Positions 18,176-25,306 of a DNA stretch of 64,000 nt are shown in pieces. The DNA lies in the NCBI GenBank assembly GCA_040403095.1, contig JBBALI010000019.1, forward strand, positions 1 through 64,000, read 5' to 3'. The notes under the pieces were generated by a model. The model saw nothing but the letters and a program-made list of their open reading frames with translations. It ran no database searches and was not told the origin of the DNA. Origin of the DNA: JAQVCM01 sp040403095. GTDB taxonomy: Bacteria; Bacteroidota; Bacteroidia; Flavobacteriales_D; Crocinitomicaceae. A program made the translations under genes and the position numbers. The first letter of the stretch is position 1; each line of letters begins with the position of its first letter.

Positions 18176-18742
18176 TCACTTCAACGTATTGATATTGAAT
18201 CCCAATCCTGCTGAAAAACGAAATTCAGTCAGACTCTTTTGTACATCGTATTTGTGACTGCCAATCACCAATTTGGATTGCACAAAAAAGTGGAAAAATC
18301 TACTCATGTAAAATGTGTAACCAACAGTCGGCGCCACCACAGGATTGACTCCAAAATGAGACTGAATCAATTTATTTTCTTGTTCATTCAATTGGGTAAA
18401 TGAGACGCCAGGCTGCAAAGCTAGAAGCAAATCATGGCCTCCTTTGGTGAAGTGATAACCCAAGCCGAAAAAAATATTGTGGTTGACATCAAACGTTTTT
18501 TTGTCACCCAAAGAACCCAAATGATAAAATCCTTCACCGATAAATGACACTTTTGGTTGTAAAAAGACCTCCAAACTTCCGTGCGCATAAAACTGTCCTG
18601 TGCGGTCTTGAAACATATAACTTGGCGCCAGTGTCAATTGTCCGCTAACCAAGCCAGTTGGAATACTTATCTTTTCTTGTGCATTCAAACAAATTGGAAA
18701 CACAAGCAATAAAATCCAATAGATTATTTTTTTTGGTTCCAT
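18176..18742 (-). CDS. Small outer-membrane barrel protein
   Basis: 188 residues. Signal peptide about 1-21 (ending LNAQ). The remainder is alternating aromatic/polar strands (for example FIGEGFYHLGSLG and NIFFGLGYHF) ending in a strand FRFSAGLGFNINTLK, as in eight-stranded outer-membrane barrels. Its start overlaps the end of the next barrel gene by 19 bp on the same strand, so both are translated from one message. Function unknown. Confidence 0.7.
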   Translation of the reverse strand: MEPKKIIYWILLLVFPICLNAQEKISIPTGLVSGQLTLAPSYMFQDRTGQFYAHGSLEVFLQPKVSFIGEGFYHLGSLGDKKTFDVNHNIFFGLGYHFTKGGHDLLLALQPGVSFTQLNEQENKLIQSHFGVNPVVAPTVGYTFYMSRFFHFFVQSKLVIGSHKYDVQKSLTEFRFSAGLGFNINTLK

Positions 18743-19359
18743 AATTTGAAAATTTTGTAGTTTAAACTCAAAGTAGTCAACAAATGACCTTCTAAATGAC
18801 GACTTTTTTGTTCCGAAATGGTGACGATATTTCCATCAATTTCTGCTTCAATTTCCTTGGTCAAGTGAATCATGTATTGACAGGTCAACGAAACATCAAA
18901 TCTTTCCGTCAAGTTAAAATGTGTTCCGATTCCTGCTTGAGCAGCAGAACCCCAGCGATCTTTGCTGTTTGAAGGATCTAAAATCGCTGTTTTACGATTG
19001 TAATCAAAACAATGTCCCGCCAAAATATACGGTTGAAAACGCTTTGGATAATGCAATCCTTCAAACGGATAAAATAAAACCGACCAACCGATGTGGTAAT
19101 AATCGCTTCTCACTTTGTCGTTTACATTGATGGTGATGTAATCCGCAAACCAATCCGTATTTACGCGGTTATTGACTTGAATTCTGAATTGTCCACCAGT
19201 GCCCAAACCGCTTCCATCATGGTCAAAAGCACTCAATGTGGTGCGCGCTCCCAGCGAAAACCAACGAGGCAATTTTTCTTGTCCAAAACCGATAGTTTGG
19301 GTGAAACCGATAAAAAGCAACAAGCAAAATTTCATCCAAATAGAGTGTAAACCTAACAT
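18724..19359 (-). CDS. Outer-membrane beta-barrel protein
   Basis: 211 residues from the ATG at 19359; an internal ATG at 19335 (MKFCLLLFIGFTQTIGFGQ) gives a cleaner signal peptide and may be the true start. Mature part with repeated amphipathic strands (GGQFRIQVNN, YYHIGWSVLFYPF, FDVSLTCQYMIHL) and a last strand LTTLSLNYKIFKLWNQKK. First gene of a two-gene unit with the overlapping barrel gene. Role unknown. Confidence 0.7.
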   Translation of the reverse strand: MLGLHSIWMKFCLLLFIGFTQTIGFGQEKLPRWFSLGARTTLSAFDHDGSGLGTGGQFRIQVNNRVNTDWFADYITINVNDKVRSDYYHIGWSVLFYPFEGLHYPKRFQPYILAGHCFDYNRKTAILDPSNSKDRWGSAAQAGIGTHFNLTERFDVSLTCQYMIHLTKEIEAEIDGNIVTISEQKSRHLEGHLLTTLSLNYKIFKLWNQKK

Positions 19360-19474
19360 TGACTTATGAATTTAGTGAATAAAAGTGCTAAAATGCAGCA
19401 CAAATTATTTGACGTTAAAAGTAATGAAAAGAAAATTGATACAATCTCTTGGCTCAAAAGTTCTATTTGGTAAT

Positions 19475-19570
19475 TTATTTAAAATCCAATACTATTTCAA
19501 CTCTAGTTGGAGCAAATTGGGGAAGAAAAACTTTCATAACTAGTGATTTAAAACAATTTGCTGTTTCAAA
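19475..19570 (-). pseudogene. Decayed T9SS type-A sorting-domain fragment
   Basis: The frame on the minus strand reads FETANCFKSLVMKVFLPQF, then APTRVEIVLDFK and TAA. It aligns with the sorting-domain fragment at 21125-21301: SLVMKVFLP with SLGMRILIP and VLDFK with ELDFK. It has no start codon in place and is cut before the AKGxY motif. It begins right after the stop of the 19572 barrel gene, so it is the third member of a tandem series. Confidence 0.5.
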
Positions 19571-19571
19571 C

Positions 19572-20279
19572 TCAATCAGATTTCTCTTTCTTTTTGAAAT
19601 TTAAAGGGTAATTTGCGCCAAGTCCTATGTTGCTGTAAAACGCAAAAGTAGAACCTCTCGTAAAATATTTGGCGTTTTTATAGTTTATCCACATAAAATA
19701 GGGTTCAAAATACAGCTTTAAACCCAATTTTTTAAATTTATACTGGAGCGCTAAGTTCCCAATGACCGCAAAAGGAACGCTTGTGATGTAGCTATATCTG
19801 TCAAGTCCGACCCCATTAAAAGGTTCTTGGTACGTATCTTTGGCATTTGATAATACGGAAGGTTTGGTTGCCCTTAAGTAATTATTTGAACCAGAAACTA
19901 TGTATGAATCTTTCATTTGATTCAATAAGTAGAATTTACCTCCTGCACCTAATCTCACTGAAAGGTTTGATTTTGGTAGAAGAAACTGTCGTTCAATTAA
20001 GGCAGTTAATTTATAAGTACGACAATGAAAGGAGATATATTCAAAAACGGATGAAGGTAACTGCTTATTATCGAAGTAATCTAAATACCAATCTTCTTGT
20101 CCTATTCCTAATGAATAAGTTATCTTTTTGTTTTTCAGTCCGCATGAAAGACTATTGTTTAAAACTAGATCTACCATATATGAAGGGCCTCCCAATGCAC
20201 TTGTATATTCTATGAAAAATTTATCTTGGGCATTTGCATAAAGGCCAAAAAATAAAAAATAAAAAAAAGTTAGCCTCAT
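19572..20279 (-). CDS. Outer-membrane barrel protein, YPLNFK family (paralogue A)
   Basis: 235 residues. Signal peptide about 1-17 (ending ANAQ). It is clearly homologous over its whole length to the proteins at 20391-21128 and 60104-60838. Shared blocks are IGQEDWYLD / LGREDWFLN, YKLTALIERQF, LNQMKDS, YSYITSVPFA, and the end NIGLGANYPLNFKKKEK. The alternating strands indicate a barrel of roughly ten to twelve strands. The ATG overlaps by ATGA the stop of a short frame encoding the end of a T9SS sorting domain, so translation is probably coupled. No known function. Confidence 0.75.
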   Translation of the reverse strand: MRLTFFYFLFFGLYANAQDKFFIEYTSALGGPSYMVDLVLNNSLSCGLKNKKITYSLGIGQEDWYLDYFDNKQLPSSVFEYISFHCRTYKLTALIERQFLLPKSNLSVRLGAGGKFYLLNQMKDSYIVSGSNNYLRATKPSVLSNAKDTYQEPFNGVGLDRYSYITSVPFAVIGNLALQYKFKKLGLKLYFEPYFMWINYKNAKYFTRGSTFAFYSNIGLGANYPLNFKKKEKSD

Positions 20280-20383
20280 AATAGACAGATTTTTATGGTT
20301 TGTGCATTCTCACCGAAGTGAATGGAGTAAATTCCTTTGGCAAAACGGTCAAAGTCTAATTGAATTTCATCTCTACTCATCAT
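20276..20383 (-). CDS. Short ORF encoding the end of a T9SS type-A sorting domain
   Basis: 35 codons from ATG 20383. The product includes QLDFDRFAKGIYSIHF and ends QTIKICLL, the last two strands of a Por_Secre_tail domain. Its TGA overlaps the ATG of the barrel gene (ATGA), exactly as at 21125-21301. It is probably a remnant of a cargo gene that once preceded the barrel gene. Whether it is still translated is unclear. Confidence 0.45.
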   Translation of the reverse strand: MMSRDEIQLDFDRFAKGIYSIHFGENAQTIKICLL

Positions 20384-20390
20384 TAATAAT

Positions 20391-21128
20391 TTATTGAAAA
20401 CCAGAATTTTGCTTGTCTTTTTGTTTGAAATTTAAAGGGTAATTTATGCCTAGACCAATGTTGTTATAAAAGAAAAAAACAGAACTTTTAAGATTGGAAT
20501 TTGCCGCATTCCTTGTTTTTACCCTCATCAAAGTGGGTTCGTATTGTAATTTGATTGCCCATTTTTTGAAAGCATATTGAATTGCAAAATTTGCAGTAAG
20601 TGCATAGGGCACACTGGTGATGTAATAGTATTTATCCTTGCTATTAAAGGTTACTCCATTAATTATTGTTTGCGAAATATTAGGGTCTAGGGCTGAAATA
20701 ACTGAGGGTTTTGTTACTCTAAAAAACTCACGATCAAGTGAATATGAAAGTGAATCTTTCATCTGATTCAAAAAGAAAAATTTGCATCCCATCCCTAGTC
20801 TAAGTGAAAAATTTGATTTTGAGATAAAAAATTGACGTTCAATCATTGGTGTAAGTTTGTAAGTACGAAAATAGTAAGTGAAAAACTGAGGTTTTTTGAT
20901 GTTACTTTTTTCAAATTGGTTTAAAAACCAATCTTCTCTTCCCAAGGCGATAGAATACATCATTTTATTTTTTTTAATGCCAAATGAAATATTGTTACTT
21001 ACGATTGCATGAACAGGATTATTAAGATCTACAAATTTGTTTTTTGCCAAAAAATTATATTCCACATAATAATGCATTTGACCGTTAATATTGAGTGCAA
21101 TTGCTAAAAATAGAATTAAAAGTCTCAT
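20391..21128 (-). CDS. Outer-membrane barrel protein, YPLNFK family (paralogue B)
   Basis: 245 residues from ATG 21128; a TTG nine bases upstream is not needed. Signal peptide about 1-17 (ending INGQ), then the same blocks as paralogue A: ALGREDWFLNQF, YFRTYKLTPMIERQF, LNQMKDSL, YYYITSVPYA, and the end NIGLGINYPLNFKQK. The tandem A/B arrangement shows duplication of a unit consisting of a sorting-domain fragment plus barrel. Its start overlaps the stop of the 58-codon sorting-domain frame by ATGA. Confidence 0.75.
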   Translation of the reverse strand: MRLLILFLAIALNINGQMHYYVEYNFLAKNKFVDLNNPVHAIVSNNISFGIKKNKMMYSIALGREDWFLNQFEKSNIKKPQFFTYYFRTYKLTPMIERQFFISKSNFSLRLGMGCKFFFLNQMKDSLSYSLDREFFRVTKPSVISALDPNISQTIINGVTFNSKDKYYYITSVPYALTANFAIQYAFKKWAIKLQYEPTLMRVKTRNAANSNLKSSVFFFYNNIGLGINYPLNFKQKDKQNSGFQ

Positions 21129-21301
21129 GTAACACAAATTTTAATCGTTTGACCATTTTCTATAAAATGGATTTGGTAAACACCTTTTGCAAAACCTTTG
21201 AAATCTAGTTCTATAATTTCTCTATTTGAATCAAGGTGTGGAATTAAAATTCTCATTCCTAATGAATTATAAACTTCAAAAGAGCCGAGTTTTGTTTTCA
21301 T
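21125..21301 (-). CDS. Orphan T9SS type-A sorting domain (58 codons)
   Basis: From ATG 21301 the frame gives MKTKLGSFEVYNSLGMRIL and continues ELDFKGFAKGVYQIHF to QTIKICVT and TGA, a nearly complete Por_Secre_tail domain. The open frame extends 15 codons upstream of the ATG, with SPPATKQLIL matching the usual start of such domains (NPAxxxLxL). It then meets TAA, so the cargo part is missing. No signal peptide, so it cannot be exported alone; most likely a remnant kept by coupling to the barrel gene. Confidence 0.55.
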   Translation of the reverse strand: MKTKLGSFEVYNSLGMRILIPHLDSNREIIELDFKGFAKGVYQIHFIENGQTIKICVT

Positions 21302-21473
21302 TAGAATAAGTTGCTTGGTTGCAGGTGGTGAAATTAAAATTTGATTTTAAATAAAGCCTAACAAATGAATATTTAGTTATGTCTATCGATTAAAATGGTG
21401 TTTTTAGTTGAAAATCAGCTCATTTTTGTTCTGCATTTGGCGTGTTCAGAAAGCTATTTTATTTCCCTAGTTG

Positions 21474-21489
21474 AGTGATTTGTCTCACC
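21474..21489. promoter_or_regulatory. Possible Crp/Fnr operator at the first crp-like gene
   Basis: AGTGA-N6-TCACC retains GTGA-N6-TCAC of the palindromes at 22376 and 47449. It overlaps the -33 TTTG (21479-21482), which would suit autorepression. Weaker than the other sites. Confidence 0.35.
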
Positions 21490-21512
21490 AAAAGAAACAT
21501 TACTTATCTTTA
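21479..21512 (+). promoter_or_regulatory. Promoter of the first Crp/Fnr gene
   Basis: TTTG (21479-21482), 22 bases, then TATCTTTA (21505-21512), one base from TAnnTTTG. The ATG starts on the sixth base after it, so a leaderless mRNA is predicted. Confidence 0.45.
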
Positions 21513-21517
21513 ACGCT

Positions 21518-22138
21518 ATGGAATTAGATACAATTGTTGAGTTTAAATCATCGCCTCGAATCATGGAGAAACTGAGCGAACATGGTATTTCCAAAAGTTT
21601 TAACGCTGGAGACGTGATTTTGAACGAAAATGCCTACATCAACGCCATTCCGATTGTGACCAAAGGAAGCATTCGCGTAATCAGAACGGAACCTGACGGC
21701 AGAGAAATTTTGTTGTATTACATCGTCGCTGGAGAAAGTTGCATCATGTCTTTTTTAGGCGGAATGCACCAAGACACCAGCAAAATCAAAGCAGTTGTGG
21801 AGGAAGATTCAGAAATTCTATTCATTCCGATTGACAAAGTAAGTTCCATGATTCGTGAATTTCCTGAATGGTTGGATTATATTTTCAGATTGTATCACAA
21901 ACGATTCGAAGAATTATTGGAAGTCGTAAATGCCATCGCTTTCAAAAAAATGGACGAACGATTGCTCGATTTTTTGAATAAAAAATGTAAATTGACAAAT
22001 AGCAAAACTTTGCACGTCACCCACGAACAAATCGCCAACGAATTGGGCACTGTGCGCGTGGTCATTACAAGATTATTGAAACAATTGGCAGATGAAGGCA
22101 TAATTGAGCAAGAGAGAAACAAGATAACAATCTTGTGA
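21518..22138 (+). CDS. Crp/Fnr-family transcription regulator (paralogue 1)
   Basis: 206 residues. N-terminal cyclic-nucleotide-like beta roll (about 15-120), a long dimer helix (about 118-150), and a C-terminal winged helix with THEQIANELGTVRVVITRLLKQL at about 168-190. The recognition helix has Arg180 and Arg185 at the positions used by E. coli CRP, but Val at 181 instead of Glu. The phosphate-binding cassette of cAMP-responsive members is not kept, and there is no N-terminal Cys cluster for an Fe-S centre. Cys75 (in GESCIMSF) is shared with the paralogue at 46686. Probably controls the downstream operon through the palindrome at 22376-22391. Ligand unknown. Confidence 0.88.
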   Translation: MELDTIVEFKSSPRIMEKLSEHGISKSFNAGDVILNENAYINAIPIVTKGSIRVIRTEPDGREILLYYIVAGESCIMSFLGGMHQDTSKIKAVVEEDSEILFIPIDKVSSMIREFPEWLDYIFRLYHKRFEELLEVVNAIAFKKMDERLLDFLNKKCKLTNSKTLHVTHEQIANELGTVRVVITRLLKQLADEGIIEQERNKITIL

Positions 22139-22247
22139 CTAAATTGATTTTTTGAAATTTTTCTTGAAACTATTAGATTAACTTGGTTTTTGTCATGGTT
22201 TTTAAAACAAAAACACACGCCAAAAACAATCCGATTTAAAATCTATC

Positions 22248-22268
22248 GCGACGGACTTCATCCGTCGC
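22248..22268. repeat. REP-like hairpin
   Basis: GCGACGGA, CTTCA, TCCGTCGC: an 8-bp perfect stem, followed by TACCGATATTTTGATACC and CTACGGCACCAACGA. Resembles repetitive extragenic palindromes. It may also act as a terminator for the regulator gene. Confidence 0.5.
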
Positions 22269-22375
22269 TACCGATATTTTGATACCTACGGCACCAACGA
22301 GTAAAAACAAAAATTTCCGTTTAGTATCCATTTCATTGTTTGAAGGAAAAAAATTTTCAAAAATAATTTCGCGAG

Positions 22376-22391
22376 TGTGACAATAGTCACA
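22376..22391. promoter_or_regulatory. Crp/Fnr-type operator, perfect palindrome
   Basis: TGTGACAATAGTCACA: TGTGA-N6-TCACA, extended to TGTGAC-N4-GTCACA with no mismatch. Its centre (22383.5) is 29.5 bp before the first base of the -7 element at 22413, the same distance as at the second crp gene. This places it over the -33 region, near -42 from the predicted transcript start, the class-II activator position. Confidence 0.8.
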
Positions 22392-22412
22392 TACTTTCAC
22401 TTGAAAATGTCT

Positions 22413-22420
22413 GAACTTTG
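22413..22420 (+). promoter_or_regulatory. -7 element of the rhodanese-thioredoxin operon
   Basis: GAACTTTG, one base from TAnnTTTG, with no TTTG at -33 where the operator sits. This pattern suggests activator dependence. Transcript start expected near 22426. Confidence 0.45.
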
Positions 22421-22445
22421 TATCATAGATTCAAACAATCAAGTT

Positions 22446-22649
22446 ATGAAAGCAAATATGGGAAATGTCGATAGAGTGCTAAGAGCATTCATCGCAGCAG
22501 TAATCGCAATTTTATTCTTTACCAAAGTAATTTCAGGAACATTGGGAATTATTTTATTGGTGCTTGGAGGAGTTTTCTTATTGACAAGCTTCATCAGTTT
22601 TTGTCCATTGTATCTTCCTTTTGGAATCTCAACCCGCAAAAAAAAGTAA
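22446..22649 (+). CDS. DUF2892/YgaP-transmembrane-type small membrane protein
   Basis: 67 residues from ATG 22446; the longer frame from 22377 would begin inside the operator. The start MKANMGNVDRVLRAF is the usual YgaP-type opening, followed by two hydrophobic helices (about 12-30 and 34-52) and the short motif SFCPLYLPFGIST with a Cys. In E. coli YgaP this membrane module is joined to a rhodanese; here the rhodaneses are separate genes downstream. First gene of the operon; the next ATG follows its stop directly. Confidence 0.85.
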   Translation: MKANMGNVDRVLRAFIAAVIAILFFTKVISGTLGIILLVLGGVFLLTSFISFCPLYLPFGISTRKKK

Positions 22650-22841
22650 ATGAATTTTATCCTCAAATATAAACTCGTTTTCATTGGTATTGCGGTTGGC
22701 GCTTTGGGTGGTTTTTTATATTACTTCTATGTAGGATGCGCGAACGGAACCTGCGCAATCACTTCGAAACCATTAAATAGCACTTTGTATGGCGCATTTA
22801 TGGGCGGATTATTATTCAGCAATTTTATCAAAAAATCATAA
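22650..22841 (+). CDS. Small membrane protein (DUF6132-like)
   Basis: 63 residues. One helix at about 8-28 (LVFIGIAVGALGGFLYYFYV), then VGCANGTCAITSKPLNSTLY with two Cys in a C-x4-C arrangement, and a second hydrophobic stretch with GAFMGGLLFSNF. This Cys motif between two helices is found in Bacteroidota small proteins near rhodanese genes (from memory DUF6132). The two Cys could handle sulfur between the membrane and the rhodaneses, which is inference. Start abuts the preceding stop. Confidence 0.8.
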   Translation: MNFILKYKLVFIGIAVGALGGFLYYFYVGCANGTCAITSKPLNSTLYGAFMGGLLFSNFIKKS

Positions 22842-22860
22842 ACACAAATACACTCACATC

Positions 22861-23145
22861 ATGAACATCGAAAACATCATCAAAGAAAAAAAAGGAACAA
22901 TCGTCGATGTACGTTCAATTGAAGAATACAGAGGCGGTCACGTTGCTGGTTCAATCAACATTCCTTTACAAGAAGTAGGCGCACGATTAGAAGAATTCCA
23001 AGCGATGGAAAGTCCACTTATACTTTGCTGTGCATCTGGAAACAGAAGCGGAATGGCAACTCAAATGTTATCACAACAAGGAATCGAATGCTACAATGGC
23101 GGTTCTTGGTTGGAAGTAAATTATTTTCAATCTCAAACAATTTAA
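22861..23145 (+). CDS. Single-domain rhodanese
   Basis: 94 residues from ATG 22861; the upstream frame overlaps the previous gene. A single rhodanese domain: TIVDVRSIEEYRGGHVAGSI near 13-32 and the active loop C57-A-S-G-N-R-S. Such enzymes carry sulfane sulfur as a Cys persulfide. No signal peptide, so cytoplasmic. Second rhodanese follows after 13 bases. Confidence 0.9.
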   Translation: MNIENIIKEKKGTIVDVRSIEEYRGGHVAGSINIPLQEVGARLEEFQAMESPLILCCASGNRSGMATQMLSQQGIECYNGGSWLEVNYFQSQTI

Positions 23146-23158
23146 TATCTTCTAAGTT

Positions 23159-23476
23159 ATGTTAACAGCAATCAAAAATTTATTAGGATTTGGTCCGAAA
23201 GTAGATTTCAAAGCCTTGATGAAACAAGGTGCAATCATCGTGGATGTGAGATCTAAAGCTGAATATGCAGGTGGACATATCCGAAATTCAATCAACATTC
23301 CAGTTGATGCTTTGAGTAGTAATTTAGCGAAATTAGCAAACAAAAACCTTCCAATCATCACTTGTTGTGCCTCTGGAATGAGAAGCGCAAGTGCGAAAGG
23401 AATTTTAAAATCAAAAGGTTACGCTGTTGTTCACAATGGTGGAAGCTGGATGAGTTTACAAAACAAAATCTCATAA
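23159..23476 (+). CDS. Single-domain rhodanese (second copy)
   Basis: 105 residues. AIIVDVRSKAEYAGGHIRNS at about 25-44 and the active loop C70-A-S-G-M-R-S, close to that of the preceding gene (CCASG in both), so the pair arose by duplication. The N-terminal 15 residues (LLGFGPKVDF) are extra relative to the first copy. Cytoplasmic. Gap of 92 bases to the next gene, still same strand and probably same operon. Confidence 0.9.
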   Translation: MLTAIKNLLGFGPKVDFKALMKQGAIIVDVRSKAEYAGGHIRNSINIPVDALSSNLAKLANKNLPIITCCASGMRSASAKGILKSKGYAVVHNGGSWMSLQNKIS

Positions 23477-23568
23477 TTTTACTAAATTTGACAAAGAATC
23501 GCTTTTACAAGAGGCCAAAAATTAATGTATTCCAACGAGTGAAAATTCTAAAAATCAATTTATATTGC

Positions 23569-24288
23569 ATGAAAAATCTTTTCCCTTTCTTATTTGTTAC
23601 TGCATTGCTTTTCGCCGGTTGCTCTAACGGACAATCGCAAAATACCAAAACAGTTTTGGCTGCTACTGAGTTTGCCGCTAAAATCAAAGAACTTCCAAAC
23701 GCGCCAATCATTGATGTACGTTCTCCCGAAGAATTTGCCAATGGACACGTTCAAAACGCCAGAAATATCAATTGGAATGGAAGCGATTTTGATGCGCAAA
23801 TTTCAAAATTTGACAAGTCACAACCAATTTTGGTTTACTGTTTGAGTGGCGGAAGAAGCGGTTCGGCAGCAAGTCAAATGCGTTCTCAAGGTTTCAAAGA
23901 AGTCTATGAAATGGAAGGTGGAATGATGCAATGGCGCAGTGCTAAATTGCCAGAAACGACAGACAATAAAATTGTTTCTGCAGGCATGAGCAAAGCAGAT
24001 TTCGAAAAATTGTTGCAAACCGACAAAGTTGTATTGATCGACTTTTACGCGGAATGGTGCGCACCTTGCAAAAAGATGAAACCATCCTTGGATGAAATCT
24101 CCAAAGAAATGACAGATCAAGTGGTAATTGTTCGCATCGATGCAGACGCCAATCCAGCGTTGTGTGCGGAAATGAAAATCGAAGCTTTGCCTGTGATTCA
24201 ATTGTACAAAAACCAAAAATTAGCTTGGAATAACCTTGGTTTTACTGAAAAAGCAAAGATGGTTATTGAGATTGAAAAGTTGAAATAA
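23569..24288 (+). CDS. Lipoprotein with rhodanese and thioredoxin domains
   Basis: 239 residues from ATG 23569; the longer frame overlaps the rhodanese gene and has no leader. Residues 1-18 (MKNLFPFLFVTALLFAGC) are a lipoprotein signal with Cys18. A rhodanese domain follows (about 28-125; catalytic Cys91 in CLSGGRSG), then a thioredoxin domain (about 140-238; WCAPCK with Cys164 and Cys167). Both active sites are intact. Anchored in the periplasm, it could move sulfane sulfur from a persulfide and release it by thiol exchange. Last gene of the operon with the palindromic operator. Confidence 0.9.
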   Translation: MKNLFPFLFVTALLFAGCSNGQSQNTKTVLAATEFAAKIKELPNAPIIDVRSPEEFANGHVQNARNINWNGSDFDAQISKFDKSQPILVYCLSGGRSGSAASQMRSQGFKEVYEMEGGMMQWRSAKLPETTDNKIVSAGMSKADFEKLLQTDKVVLIDFYAEWCAPCKKMKPSLDEISKEMTDQVVIVRIDADANPALCAEMKIEALPVIQLYKNQKLAWNNLGFTEKAKMVIEIEKLK

Positions 24289-24302
24289 ATTGAGTATTTT
24301 TG
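24272..24302 (+). promoter_or_regulatory. Promoter of the 24322 gene
   Basis: TTG (24272-24274), 20 bases, TATTTTTG (24295-24302), then a 19-nt leader. It shows the 24322 gene is transcribed separately from the rhodanese operon. Confidence 0.55.
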
Positions 24303-24321
24303 GGTCACTAACTCTATTCAA

Positions 24322-25182
24322 ATGAAATTCACCGCTTTTGCTTTTTTCATCTTTTCTCTTAGTTTTGTTCAAGCGCAAATTGAACCGAAATTACATATTT
24401 CTTATGGTGTTGGCGCAGAATTGAGAGATCAATTTGTGTTTGGAAATGAGTTGAAAATCAATTACAACTTCAATCAAAAATGGAGTTTTGAAGTCAAAAC
24501 ATTTCTTCCAATTAGAAATAAGTTATTTGGGGAAAGCTATCGTTTTGATGGAAACAAAAAATTTCTCTTATACAACCAAACAAATATAATCGTTAGCCGA
24601 CATTTTTATACTGGTTCTTTGAAAACCAAATCCAAAGGTGAGTATCAAATTGAAAAATCTAGAAACCTAGGGATAAGAGGCGGATATTTTTATTACCAGA
24701 ACTCATTCAATAGTGGCTTTTCTCGTGATTATTTTATCATCGACAGTCTTTCCAATGGAGATCTTTACGGAATCAGCGGAATCAAAGTCCATAACCTCGT
24801 TATAGGTTTAGAATCCAATCGTTTCATACGCGTCAAGGATAAAAAAACGAGAATCAATCGGACGCAATTATATGCCGATTTGTTTTTGGGATTGAACAAT
24901 AATGTTACTGGATTTATTCAAGTTCAAAACAACTATTCTCCTCTTTCGATTTCAGAAAAATATCAACTAAAAAGAAATGGGTTTGGGGGAAGAATTGGAT
25001 TTCAATTTTCTCAAACTTTTAACCGCAAAATTGGCTATTATTTTGCAGGTGAAGCTGCATTTATTCCACAAATTAAATATGAAGAAAACAGAGATTTTTT
25101 CATTCCTAGGGGAGGTAAAATGATAAATGAACTACAACTGTCACTCAAATTGGGCATCACCTTTTTGAACACTAGGAAATAA
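24322..25182 (+). CDS. Outer-membrane barrel protein of unknown function
   Basis: 286 residues. Signal peptide about 1-18 (ending VQAQ). The mature part is a series of amphipathic strands (LKINYNFNQKWSFEVKTFLP, GFGGRIGFQFSQTF) ending LQLSLKLGITFLNTRK, a typical barrel end. No plug or OmpA domain. Unrelated by eye to the YPLNFK paralogues. Role unknown. Confidence 0.7.
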   Translation: MKFTAFAFFIFSLSFVQAQIEPKLHISYGVGAELRDQFVFGNELKINYNFNQKWSFEVKTFLPIRNKLFGESYRFDGNKKFLLYNQTNIIVSRHFYTGSLKTKSKGEYQIEKSRNLGIRGGYFYYQNSFNSGFSRDYFIIDSLSNGDLYGISGIKVHNLVIGLESNRFIRVKDKKTRINRTQLYADLFLGLNNNVTGFIQVQNNYSPLSISEKYQLKRNGFGGRIGFQFSQTFNRKIGYYFAGEAAFIPQIKYEENRDFFIPRGGKMINELQLSLKLGITFLNTRK

Positions 25183-25184
25183 AA

Positions 25185-25214
25185 AAGGGTTTCATCAAAT
25201 CTGACAAAACCCTT
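25185..25214 (-). terminator. Probable terminator of the DUF465 gene
   Basis: AAGGGTTT / AAACCCTT with a 14-nt loop. The A-run before it on the plus strand is a U-run on the minus strand, so it fits the leftward gene ending at 25307. Confidence 0.45.
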
Positions 25215-25306
25215 GGTACACTAGTTCTACTAATGATGATAAGAAAACCTTGACATTGAATTTGATAACTATTAAAAATCCAACTTACAAGATCAACGTT
25301 TTTGAC

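Larger units (their letters stand above)
22139..22445. other. Intergenic region with REP hairpin, operator and promoter
   Basis: No gene. From left to right: a hairpin repeat (22248-22268), the Crp-type palindrome (22376-22391) and a -7 element (22413-22420). A possible start at 22377 for the next gene is inside the palindrome and is rejected. Confidence 0.6.
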
